From positions 276,232-340,231 of the forward strand of contig CALNXK010000332.1 of assembly GCA_942486035.1 (NCBI GenBank): a stretch of DNA of 64,000 bases. The letters are read 5' to 3'. Below, one piece after another: positions 45,225-54,639 of the stretch. The notes below the pieces were generated by a model. It was not told the DNA's origin and made no database searches. It saw only the letters and a list, made by a program, of their open reading frames with translations. Both the position numbers and the translations under genes were made by a program. The DNA comes from Porites lobata (lineage: Eukaryota > Cnidaria > Anthozoa > Scleractinia > Poritidae). The stretch's first letter is position 1; each line of letters opens with the position of its first letter.

Positions 45225-45360
45225 GACTGGGGAGCTCAGGTTTCATAACGCCTTCTGGTTTCTTCTGGGCTCCCTTGCAACCTTACAACTCCTATATGTA
45301 TTCTTGTACTGTATTGTATTTTGGCTAAATAAAAGTGAGCTGAACTGAACTGAACTGAAC
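45225..45360 (+). mobile_element. Solo LINE 3' end with (TGAAC)n tail
   Basis: GGTTTCTTCTGGGCTCCCTT ... TTGTATTTTGGCTAAATAAA is followed by four CTGAA/TGAAC units. The pattern (short C-terminal coding remnant, AATAAA and a short tandem tail) is that of severely 5'-truncated CR1/L2-type LINEs. It lies inside the right arm of the 43329-45449 element. Confidence 0.6.
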
Positions 45361-45688
45361 GCCTTGCTAAAGTTAGAAATCTCGGCAACGCGAAACTGCA
45401 AACGCGTAACTGCGGTTTGCGGTTTGCGGTTTACCTGATGCTAAAGGTCTGTAATCAAGGAAACCGGACCTCATATTATTATTATAGTCAGCGCCGTTTT
45501 CAAAATGATTTTTTTTATATCATATCATATCATTGCATGTATTCTTTGTTTATCTTTCATCCCTTATTCAACATCATTTGTTATTGCTTATCCATGCGTC
45601 TAGTCTTCATATTTCACTTTCAGAAAAAGACTGCTTCTCTCCTCTTAACCTGCTTTTTAATTAAAAAAAAAAAAAAATACTTCAACGC

Positions 45689-45855
45689 TGTCGGTTGTAC
45701 ACACTACTCTGTTATTTACTCGGTCAGTTGTAAACATTTACCCTGTCGTTTGTACACACCACAAGGTCAGTTGTGTGCATTATTTAATCAGTCAGTTGTA
45801 AAAATTTGCTCTGTCGGTCAGTTGTGCACATTATTTACTCGGTAAGTTGTACACG
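45689..45855. repeat. GTCGGTTGTA-type repeat array, left inverted arm
   Basis: Units such as CGGTCAGTTGTAAACATTTA and CAGTTGTGCACATTATTTAC in tandem. They are the complement of the array at 48100-48510. Confidence 0.75.
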
Positions 45856-46150
45856 GGTAATCTCTTACTTTTCTTAAAGATGTTTCCCGTCTTGATGTAA
45901 GATTTTACAAAGTAAACGTCTTAAAATAATAGCCTCTATTTTTGTTTGGCGTCTTCGTTTACGAAAAACCCGTCTTACCTTAACTTTGTAACATATCATT
46001 TAAGAGGAGTGACATGTTAAAGTGATCTTAAAGAAGTTTTAAGATGTTTTTGATTAGCTTGAAATCTTTAAGAGGTGGGCATCTTACTTAAGAAGCAAAT
46101 TGTCTTAAACTGAGAAGTTAGATATAATATAAGTTTTTTTTTTCCAAATT
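45856..46150. repeat. TCTTAA-rich degenerate sequence
   Basis: Many short TCTTAAAG, TTTAAGA and GTCTTAAA motifs in both orientations, between the left arm and the Penelope-like fragment. It could be an internal region of a foldback element. No coding frame. Confidence 0.4.
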
Positions 46151-46410
46151 TCCGATCAAAACATCCAAAGTGCCTCTCGTTGGTTTACCTATGATGCTGC
46201 TAATCACGGGCAAAGAAAATGGCAAAACAAAGAGAAACCGCCAGTGGGGAAAAGATTTACTGTGGACGACATCTTCTGTTTATGGGACACACAAAAAAGA
46301 AGATATAGGACTCTTCATTGAGAAAGCCAATGCTTACCACCCTACTCACATCAAGTTTTTTTTACTGGTGAAATATCAGAAATAGACCTTGGACACAACA
46401 GTGTACAAAG

Positions 46411-47546
46411 AGGTGGGTCGTGCGTAGAATCCTCTCCCGCCCCCATTTTATCTGCACTGATATTAAAGTATAGAAATAACGCATCACGAGGATTAAAATC
46501 CCGCGCTCACGTTTCAGGGAAATTTCCCAAGTAAAAGGACAGTGCATGGCAGGACCTGCTCAGAATGCCGCTGTCTGCAGAGTTAATGATGAGTCACTAC
46601 AGTAATTAACGTTTAATAGTAGAGCCGATGTTTTGCTTTATGTGCCTCCCGCACAACTAGTGCAGAGAAGTAAGGGAGGCAGGTAAACATACAATAAAAT
46701 GTAGGTGAAGGTAAACTAATGCTGACTGATAATAATACTCAAAAGGAACGTCATTTGACTTTCCCTTGTCTCAAACTTGACTTTGACCGTTTTCCGCCAC
46801 GAGTACAGTCGAAACTCCATGTGCGACCACTTCTCGTAAGCGATCACCTCGGATAATTAAGCGACCGCCAATCCAAAACACCAAATTTTTCCCCCTCAAA
46901 GCCTTACAGTTTGAACCTCTGGTAAACGGCCATCTCCTGTGGGCCTGACGATTAGTAATTTTCCATTGTTTTTAAACTCTTGTAAGCGACCATTTGACGC
47001 ATTCTCTGATCCGTCTATTTTCGCTGTGTGCACTATGTTACTTAGAATATACAGACAACTTCAGTGAGAACATGGAACTACACATATTCTAACTTAGACA
47101 TTGCATGCAATAATTTATCTTCCATAAAGTAGATGTACCTGGACCTCTCCTCGGAAGAGACTACCCTGTTACTGCCGTGAAACGTTCACAATAACAGGTG
47201 TTACGATAAAGGCGTTTAGAAAATTGAAAATGGCTTAGAACACGGTTTGTTAAACACTGGCTAAACTCCGTTTAAATAACCGGCCTTAAGTAAGTCTTTT
47301 TAGACCTTTAAAAACGTTCATTTGAAGGTTCACTGGCTTCACTGCAAAATTTGTTCTCAGCTAAAACTCCGTTTTCACGAAAAGAAAATTGTTGAAAGTC
47401 ACGAATATCGCATAAAAAAATTTAAAGTTAACGTATCACGACAAGCAAACCACTCGAGGTTCACGAATTTTCATTTTGTATTTTCGCCTTTCACGAAATT
47501 AAAAGCACTTAATCCCGTATCACGCAATAACCCCTTTCACCTCCTC
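46411..47546. mobile_element. 1.1-kb insertion inside the Penelope-like gene, TACAAAG duplication
   Basis: TACAAAG occurs at 46404-46410 and again at 47547-47553, where the reverse transcriptase reading resumes. The inserted segment starts AGGTGGGTCGTGCG and ends with a sequence whose complement starts GAGGAGGTGAAAGGGG, so any terminal repeat is short. It contains a further repeat at 46805-47000. Element class not determined. Confidence 0.7.
46805..47000. mobile_element. Repeat of GTAAGCGACCA units (MITE-like)
   Basis: CAGTCGAAACTCCATGTGCG then GTAAGCGATCACCTCGG, TTAAGCGACCGCC and GTAAGCGACCATTTG. This is the pattern of common animal MITEs with CAGT(C)GAAACTCC ends and repeated (T/G)AAGCGACCA blocks. 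The right end is not delimited. Confidence 0.5.
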
Positions 47547-48099
47547 TACAAAGGAAGAACGGTTCGAGAAAGAACGAATCCTCGATGTGCGTACACATTT
47601 TAAGCCTTGTACTGAAACATTTCAGTGCCACACTCCAACAGCTGTCACCCAGCATGCGTTTAACAAAGGTTTTGGCAAAGGAGAAGCTCTCAGGCTTCCC
47701 AGGACAAACTCTTCAAAAGCTATGTTTTAGGGGAACGTTAGAAAATTTAAAACACGCCTTATCTCTAGACGATGCCCGAAACTGAAAAGGTGGGAAGGAA
47801 GCTCTCAAACAAAAATTGGAAACGTACAAAAAGATTCTACCCTTTGTCACACAATTTCAACCGTCATTATACCAAACTTGAAAAACATACTTATGGACAA
47901 ATGGCATTTAATACAAAACCAGCCGTTGCCCAGAGAGATATTCAGGGAGCCTCCCTTGACCTCTTATAGAAAAGGAAAATCGTTAAAAGATATGCTTGTT
48001 AAAGCAGAACTTTAAAAAGGCTTTGAAAGACATAATGGGCGCACAGCAGGAGTCGTGCTGGTCCGTCTGAACCCATTTTTAATATGAGAGTAAATGTTT

Positions 48100-48510
48100 A
48101 CAATCTACCGTGTACGTAATGTGCACAACTGACAGAGTTTACACAACCGACAGAGTAAATGTTTACAACTGACTGAGTAAGTAATGTGCACAAGTGACAG
48201 AGTAGTTTGTACAACTTTACAACCGTCAGAATAGTGCGCACAACTGACAGAGTGAAATGTTTACAGAGAGTAGTAAATGTTTACAACTGACCGAGTAAAT
48301 AATGTACATAACTGGCAGAGTAGTTTGTACAACCGACAAAGTAAATGTTTACAACCGACAGATGGCGTTCAACCTGGCGACAGAGTGAATGTTTGCAACT
48401 GACAGAGTAGTGCGTACAGCTGACAGAGTAATATACCAATCGACAGAGTAAATGTTTACAAGACTTACAACCGACTGAGTAATGTACACAAATGACAGAC
48501 TTAAATTTCA
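48100..48510. repeat. ACAACTGACAGAGTAAATGT array, right inverted arm
   Basis: At least eight diverged units built from ACAACYGACAGAGTA, AATGTTTACAACTGAC and ATGTGCACAA. Mirror of 45689-45855, so the Penelope-like fragment lies between inverted arrays of the same repeat. Confidence 0.8.
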
Positions 48511-48712
48511 ACCGATAGTATTTCTCTAAACCCCACAAACAGCGCACCATACTCATTCGCTGACACTTCGCTTCGAAAAGCAAGGAGTGCCGGAAGGTTA
48601 CAAAATGCGGTCCAATCATTTTTTGATCCTTGCTCTCCTGTTTTCGTCGTTTTCGTTGTTTGTGCTCAAAGTTGACGGTGATCCGCCACATATTTTGCTG
48701 ATAGTCTTAGAC

Positions 48713-48744
48713 AAGAGAATAGATCATTCTCTCTTGTCTTAGAC
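48713..48744. other. 32-bp insertion in sulfatase exon 1 with 9-bp duplication
   Basis: GTCTTAGAC is present at 48704-48712 and 48736-48744. The 23 bp between them is nearly palindromic (AAGAGAAT...ATTCTCTCTT). Removing one GTCTTAGAC plus the 23 bp restores the reading ...IVLD|DLGW. It looks like the footprint left after a transposon with 9-bp target duplication was excised. Confidence 0.8.
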
Positions 48745-48842
48745 GATTTAGGATGGAGTGATGTTGGGTTTCATGCTTCAACAATCAACACTCCAAACAT
48801 GGATAAACTTGCTTCTGAAGGCGTAATACTGGATAATTACTA

Positions 48843-50923
48843 GCGGAGCTCCACCCGCGCGCGAAGCGCGCGAGCGTGGGCGGAGCCCCATAGGTAAGGA
48901 AATGTGGTAATCTACCCTTTCGAGAAAATTTGGTAAATCACGTGACCGTACGACCGTCCGTCCGCACCACAGGGAAACCAATGTCTACTCTCACACTTTC
49001 TAGCTAGTTTGGGAGCCCAAGGAAAAACTAATTGCACATCAATGTTGTGATCAATTGACAGCTGTCAAAAGAGGGCACCCGGCCGCTGACCAGTATCACC
49101 TGACCGTACCGCGGGTTCAAGTGTTCACCCATCGAGGTCGAGTATTTTTTGAAGTTATCCGCTGACAAATTACCAGTTTCAAATGATCGTAGGCTCAAGT
49201 TCATTTTTTCCAATGATTCATATGAAATAACCTACAATGACCTACAATGATCTACGATGAGCTACTACGAGCTACAATGAGCTACTACGAGCTAAAATGA
49301 GTTAAAATAAGCCCTACAATGAGCTACAAAATGACAGACAATGATGTTTGTCGTGTGTCACACTTGGACGTGACACTAGGCTCATGGTATTAAATTGCCA
49401 AGCACATTTTAAAAAGGCACAACAAAAATTGTGCGTGATCTCAGGTAACTTGAGAAACTTGAAAATAGATTATTGCAATCGCGTTTTTACCGGTATAGCA
49501 CTATTATACCCTGTATTGACGGAAGTCATGCAGGCACTTCCTCATTTGGCCTAGATGGGTATGGGCCGCTGAGCAGGATATGGATTTTACTATTTAGCGT
49601 TACAAACAGAGCATCCCGTTGGAACGGAAGCCATTTAAAGGGTCTTATGATGTCTTATACAGGCCAGGGTACTTCAAAAAAATGAACAATTTTTCTTTTG
49701 AACAGGGTCAGAATTTGTAGGCCTCCTTTGTTCACCTCTACCCTTGCGTCCCTTGAAGATCCCCCCGGATCGACTGTTGGGGTGACTGTGTTTGTTCAAT
49801 TTGTTTGAAAAAAAGACAAGACAAAATAAAACTAATGCGAAAGGTTGCAAGGGATGGTTTGGACAAAAGTCACAGTATCATCATACATGTATTATTACAC
49901 TGTAAATTTATCTCCAAGCGTAATAATTAGAGATGCTGTGATCGTTAAATGGGCTGTCATGCAGTAGACTAAGCGCGTTACGTTTACGCACACGTCCCCT
50001 GATCTTTTTTTTTTTTGTCTTTTTCTAAAATCTTCATCTTAGCTCATTACAGGGATTACACGTTCGGTCATAGTAGCTCATTGTAGGACATTGTAGATCA
50101 TTGTAGGTCATTGTAGGTCATTGTAGGTCATTCCTTGTTTGAGTAACTACGGTTTGTTTTCATCGTTCATGAACATCGCTTGCAGGAGTACTTTAAAAAA
50201 ATGTCGCGCGTATCAAACGCTTTATAAGATTACACATCGTTATAACTGAAACCATTAAATAACAAAAAATTGTAATAATAAATTCGTTATTATGTTGAAA
50301 CGTAACTCTTTTAAAGTTCATTCAAACACTCGATTACACTGACAGCTCGCACTAGAAACGAGAACCGGCCCGCCTAATGAGTGATTTTGGAAATTTTTTT
50401 TAACGGTTTCGCTAAAAGCCCACGATTGATCGTCCCGAACATTGACTGAGTGCAATTTGTGTTGAAAAATTGTGAAATACCGTGTTCTGTCCGAGGTCTG
50501 TATGATAAATTGTACGTACTGTTTCACCTCAGATCGTGTATAAAAAGTATAAAAGGTTGGTTTACACACCCCCAGATTTGTTGGCAAGAATTTGTAAAGC
50601 TAAAGTAAACCTGTCGAACGCAGAAAAATTCAGCCTGATTTGTTTTCCTAGAATTTGTTTTCGAGGCCTTATCTACAGCTGTGATCAAGAGCCATTATGG
50701 CTCTTGAATGTGATCGAAGATGTTTGCTCTTTTTTGGGTGTACATATAAGGCTATCAACTCGATGTAAGATGTTTCACTCTAAAATAACTTAGCCTTTCC
50801 CTCAAAAGTCACATGAATGTGCCCTCAAGTTAACTGATTTGTGGATCACAAGTTTATTGTTTGATTTAAATTATAAATTTATTAATGGGAGCTTCGCTTT
50901 TAGCCCTGGCTAAATCTATATAT
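48843..50923. mobile_element. TA-flanked 2.1-kb element, copy B, splitting sulfatase exon 1
   Basis: Begins GCGGAGCTCCACCCGCGCGC after TA (48841-48842) and ends GGCTAAATCTATATAT before TA (50924-50925). Excising the element plus one TA rejoins the coding sequence (GATAATTAC TAT GTACAACC, residues DNYYVQP). It shares ends and internal order with copy A at 22142-24451. It carries a nested inverted-repeat element at 49230-50132 that copy A lacks. No transposase frame. Confidence 0.9.
49230..50132. mobile_element. Nested element with ACCTACAATG tandem ends
   Basis: The left end is a run of ACCTACAATG, GATCTACGATG and GAGCTACTACGA units (49230-49325). The right end is the mirror, CATTGTAGGT/CATTGTAGAT units (about 50081-50132). 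The interior of about 700 bp has no recognisable gene. It sits inside copy B of the TA-flanked element; the corresponding position of copy A holds different sequence. Confidence 0.75.
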
Positions 50924-50925
50924 TA

Positions 50926-50987
50926 TGTACAACCAATTTGCTCTCCAACCAGTGCTCTCCTTTCCGGAATGTACCCTATACATACGG
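50926..50987 (+). pseudogene. Sulfatase exon 1, distal part with defective active site
   Basis: Reads YVQPICSPTSALLSGMYPIH then TG, with donor GTAAAA at 50988. The family signature is C-x-P-x-R; here CSPT is followed directly by S, so one codon for arginine is missing. That arginine is part of the recognition motif for cysteine-to-formylglycine conversion, so the product should be inactive. Confidence 0.85.
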
Positions 50988-51274
50988 GTAAAAATGCGTC
51001 GCGCAAATTTAGCATTACTGCCATTGATTACTTGCACGGCTTTCTTAGCATAGCTTGTTGTTTGTTGAAGTATCATCGCTGGGCACTGGCAATTTTTTCC
51101 AACAGTTCCAATGACATCGTTGAACTTATTCCTCTGGTTTACGGATAATTTCTTTTCCGGGTAGGGGTATTTGAAAAGTGATTACGCTAAAAGCCATGCA
51201 AGAGAGAAACCTCTACTCGCAGGGTAAAAAAAGCTTCAGTTCGGTTCAGAGAAGAACTTGGTCAATACCCAGCC

Positions 51275-51315
<41 letters not shown>

Positions 51316-51417
51316 GAGAACAAGCAAAATACGAGGCCGTAATACACCGTAGTGTCCTGGTTTAACCGGTTTACAACAGGGCGAATACCGGCGGATGCAA
51401 AAGGAGCAACTGTGGCT

Positions 51418-51800
51418 GACAGAATCAGGATGTCTTGGATACTCTCATTAGAAAATAGAAGCCAAAATACCATTTTTCTTTTGCAGTAAAATAATTAACC
51501 TCTCATTCAATGGTTTGGCATATAATACGCGCGAACATTTTGCTAATTGTTAAACGTCATTCTCACAGACAGAATCAGGAAGTCTCTGGATACTCTTACC
51601 AAAAAAATAGAAGCCAATTGCCAGATAATTTTTTTTGTAGTGGAATAATAAACCTCTTATTCGATGGTTTAGCATATAATACGAGCGGTCATTTTGCTCA
51701 TTGCTCGTATTTTTCCTCGCCCCTACGGGGCTCGGAAAATACCACGCAACTCGCAAAATATCCACACGTATTATATGCTAAACCATCCAATAAGGTGTAT
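51418..51800. repeat. Direct duplication plus inverted end (intron of sulfatase)
   Basis: GACAGAATCAGGA...GATACTCT...ATAGAAGCCAA...GATGGTTTAGCATATAATACG occurs twice, about 153 bp apart (51418, 51572). GCATATAATACG is mirrored by CGTATTATATGC at 51766. The hairpin TCCTCGCCCCTACGGGGC lies near 51713-51735. Likely a foldback element with a duplicated left arm. Confidence 0.75.
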
Positions 51801-51868
51801 TTCTTGACCTAACGCTTAGTCATTAACCTTATAACACTGTTTTAAAGCGAATATATTGATGATTGTAG

Positions 51869-51953
51869 GTTTACAGAGTGGAGTTATACGCTCTACGGAG
51901 CCATATGGACTTGCACTTGACATCACCATCTTACCGCAGAAACTCAAAGAAGC
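51869..51953 (+). pseudogene. Sulfatase exon 2, donor lost
   Basis: Acceptor GATTGTAG, then GLQSGVIRSTEPYGLALDIT and LPQKLKEA in phase with exon 1. Homologues continue with a GY-x-TH-x-x-GKWHLG segment. Here the frame runs into TTLC and a stop with no usable GT at the expected point, so the donor and following exon(s) are lost. Confidence 0.75.
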
Positions 51954-52320
51954 AACAACCTTGTGCTAAGTTTCATTTGCTCCCAAATGCCTGGCGTACT
52001 CAATCAATGAAAATCGATATCCAGCCTGCGTTCAGTCTCTTATTTCTGTTTTTTAAAGCCGCGATAGATGGACAGCACGAGTGAGAAGAAGAGCAATTCT
52101 TTTTCCTCTCTCTACGCCCAAATCTCCCCTACTTTTAATCATTTGTAATTTGCCGGCATTATTTTACTTTCTTGCTTGCCCTCATGGCTCCAAGGAAAGA
52201 GGGACGACCACTCCCGATCTGATCGATATCAATCGTTTTGCAAATCAATGGTTATTGAATTGAACTGAGTGAAGTGCAGTTTGGTCTGTATCTGATCGGA
52301 CGGACGCACAGCGTGGATGA

Positions 52321-52353
52321 GGTTTTTGTGATATCCGGAATATCACAAAAACC
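52321..52353. repeat. Perfect 14-bp hairpin GGTTTTTGTGATAT
   Basis: GGTTTTTGTGATAT, loop CCGGA, then the exact complement. It lies in the sulfatase intron and could be a MITE core. Confidence 0.85.
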
Positions 52354-52847
52354 GAATCTATAATAATAGTTTTATCATACATTGCTTTGAAGGAAATAAC
52401 GAGAAACACACTGTCGCAAGGAACCTGAATTGACATAATTGTTATTGAAATTAGTCAGTTATCTGCTAGCAGATAACAAATTAATCTGTAGGTTGCGGTG
52501 ATTTCCCAAAAAAACTGTAGGCTTTTAGCCAGTGAGAAGACAGATAATGAGTACAATGTATAATAATAATGCTTGTATGTATCCGTATCTCCGTATGTTA
52601 CTCGTTTGTTACATACGAATGACATGCGAATATAAGGGAAAAATGTTTTGCGCTACCTTGCGCTAAATGGAATGATTCACTTAGGTTGCATTTTGAGACA
52701 TTATTAAAATTTGTTATAAATACAGCTTTGCATGGTTTTTTAAAGTTACATTTCTCAACATTGTTAGACTTGAGGATTGTTTAAAAAGATGAAAAAGGCA
52801 TTGGAACGTTTCCTATGTTACTTACCTTGACAATCGTATGCATCCGT

Positions 52848-52947
52848 TATCCTGCGTTGCAGCCGGCCCACGCACTCGTCTAAACCATTTGTACAGTCAG
52901 TCTGTATAGTCTATATAGAAGGTTTAGAGCGTCTGCGACGCAGGCTA
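52848..52947. mobile_element. 100-bp MITE, TAGCCTGCGT family, 8-bp target duplication
   Basis: Ends TATCCTGCGTTGCAG and, mirrored, TAGCCTGCGTCGCAG. GCATCCGT flanks both sides (52840-52847, 52948-52955). Same length and ends as the element at 32743-32842, but with an unrelated interior (GGTTTAGA and TCTAAACC arms). An 8-bp duplication fits hAT-like insertion. Confidence 0.9.
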
Positions 52948-53382
52948 GCATCCGTATGTTGCTTGCATGTATCCCTATATAACCCGTAAGTTTCTCGTAT
53001 GTATTCACTTAGTAAAAGCGAAGTTAATCTGTTTCAGTAACAAATATCGACGAAATATGGCTGTGTAATGCTTTTCCGACCCGGGGCCAACTTTGCGCAT
53101 GAACACACAGGCAATCACTGATTTTAACTGGTAACTTAGAAACAAATGATACATTTGTCAATTTTAACAATCACCATTGAAGAGTGGGACCAAAGGATCC
53201 CATTTCTTGTTTGTAGGATTTTTTGTAGATACTTGTTTATAGGATTCAATTTTATACACTTTTTTTTACATTTTTAGCTGAGGGATCTTGTTGAAGGTTC
53301 TACACCCGCCCGCCCATGTACTGCCATACATGGGCTATAGGTATGTGCCGCTGTGAAGGGTATGGTTTTCAAGCAGTTTACT

Positions 53383-53580
53383 CTAGGATAGGGTATATAC
53401 ATCAGAACATTTGGGTCTAGAATAAGGTATCATTTTTCAGAAAACTGATCAGTTGGTTGAAGATTTTATCTAGACCAGGGAAACAGCTACTCTAGGATAG
53501 GGGGGTTTTGGGGCGTTTACTCTAGTATAGGGTAGCAAAATTTAGCTGAACTAGCTCTGGTATAGGTTAAGGGTTCCAGG
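53383..53580. repeat. Degenerate TACTCTAGGATAGGG units
   Basis: Five diverged copies: TACTCTAGGATAGGGTA, GTCTAGAATAAGGTA, TACTCTAGGATAGGGGG, TACTCTAGTATAGGGTA and CTCTGGTATAGGTTA. It directly precedes the SINE. Confidence 0.7.
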
Positions 53581-53640
53581 GTCCCAGCGGCACTTCCCCA
53601 CCCCGAAATTCCTAAAGTGCCCCCACCCCCCCGGGCAAAC

Positions 53641-53800
53641 TAAGCTATGAAGTCACTGATGCTGGGAGCAGGTCATGTGTTCGATATCGCGAGGTCTCGG
53701 GTTCAAATCCCGTTAAAGTCCTGAATTTTTTTCAGGCTTCTCTTACGCAATTGCATAAATTGCGTTTACAACTGCCAGGATCATTCTTCACTTGACAAGA
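53641..53800 (+). mobile_element. tRNA-derived SINE in sulfatase intron
   Basis: GCTATGAAGTCACTGATGCT then a B-box-like CGGGTTCAAATCCCG (pol III box B consensus GGTTCRANTCC). A tail GCAATTGCATAAATTGCGTT follows, then AACTGCCAGGATCATTCTTC. I recognise this arrangement as a common coral SINE. A-box match is weak. Transcriptional activity is not implied. Confidence 0.75.
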
Positions 53801-53992
53801 TATTATTGTTGATTAGTCAGGAGAGGAAAACATTTAGGAACAGGACAGCAAACAGTTCCAATACATAAAAGTCTGGAATTACAAGCCACGACCATTCTTT
53901 TTTGAATTTAATAGATATATATACAAATTTTAGCGTCACCTGCCCCCAACACAGTAAAGTGGATGTCAATTTCGAGCGCTTTTTATTTGCAG

Positions 53993-54204
53993 CAAGCACA
54001 GAAGGTAATTCTATCCCACAATGCCTCGACACCATTGTTTTTATGTCTACCATTTCAAAGCGTCCATAGTCCTCTGCAAGTTCCCACCGAGTACACAGAA
54101 AAATACGAAAACATCAAAGATGATGACAGAAAAATCTATGCAGGAATGGTTGAAAATGTTGATGAAGCAATAGGAAATATAACAGAGGCCATGAAGACAG
54201 CTGG
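53993..54204 (+). pseudogene. Sulfatase exon, distal alkaline-phosphatase-like fold
   Basis: Acceptor TTTATTTGCAG, then AQKVILSHN, LFLCLPFQSVHSPLQVP, and YAGMVENVDEAIGNITEAMK; donor GTGAGT after ACAGCTGG. Intact frame, phase 0 in and phase 2 out. Confidence 0.9.
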
Positions 54205-54639
54205 GTGAGTAGATAATAAGCAGAGATCCGGACCTGTCAAATAAAACATCCATTTATTTGACATCAAAGTTACATTAGGGCACCCATAAGAATTTGAAGT
54301 ACCCATTCGTAATAAGCACTTAGGGGTACGGAAGCAGGGATCATAAGTAAATTCCGGGGGAGAAACAAAAGGAAATACGATATTAATCCCCGGGGAAACC
54401 CTTTACTTGTCATTCCGTTAAGGGGTGAAAATCGCCAAAAGTTGGTCTCACTTTGTAAGTTTTTCATTAAAAGCAAATATTTTTTACCCACACAGGTACA
54501 ACTTAGTTTTGTGCGGGACGAAATCGCCATATAAAAGTGATAAAGAAACTAACTGCAAAAACCGTGGACGAAGATCCCTCTCGTTGTAAACGTTGGATCT
54601 CTAGAAAAAAGATCTAATCAGCTAAAATATCCAAAAAAC

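Larger units (their letters stand above)
43329..45449. mobile_element. 2.1-kb inverted-repeat element with GACCTTTAGCAT ends
   Basis: GACCTTTAGCATGAGG (43329-43344) is mirrored by CCTGATGCTAAAGGTC (45434-45449) with one change. Both subterminal regions hold GCAAACCGCAAAC/GCGGTTTGCGG repeats. Further in, GTCGTGGGT arrays (43621-43697 and, inverted, 44758-44851) and A-rich tracts also mirror each other, so the inverted arms are several hundred bases long. The left arm is interrupted by the MITE at 43418 and the right arm by a LINE tail near 45225-45360. No transposase is visible. The target duplication is unclear. Confidence 0.75.
46196..48010 (+). pseudogene. Penelope-like retroelement, broken reverse transcriptase
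   Basis: Blocks of a Penelope-like reverse transcriptase can be read in order on the plus strand but in shifting frames: KRFTVDDIFCLWDT (the Y-x-DD-type catalytic box, about 46250-46293), LFIEKANAYHPTHIKF (46311-46358), TGEISE, LDTTVYK (46389-46410), then after an insertion ERILDVRTHFKP (about 47571-47610), KGFGKGEALRLPRTNSS (about 47667-47717) and LPFVTQFQ (about 47840). Several frameshifts and stops are present. The interrupted halves match exactly across the insertion at 46411-47546. No GIY-YIG endonuclease part was seen here; a fragment of that domain from another copy lies at 54876-55421. Confidence 0.85.

Noticed and set aside
53641..53740. Possible tRNA gene
   Set aside because: Box B is good, but box A is weak, no cloverleaf can be drawn, and the downstream tail is that of a SINE.
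52085..53990. Search for the missing sulfatase GKWHLG exon on the plus strand
   Set aside because: No frame encoding GKWHLG, RGFD or a related block was found between 51953 and 53993; a divergent or very short exon could still have been missed by eye.
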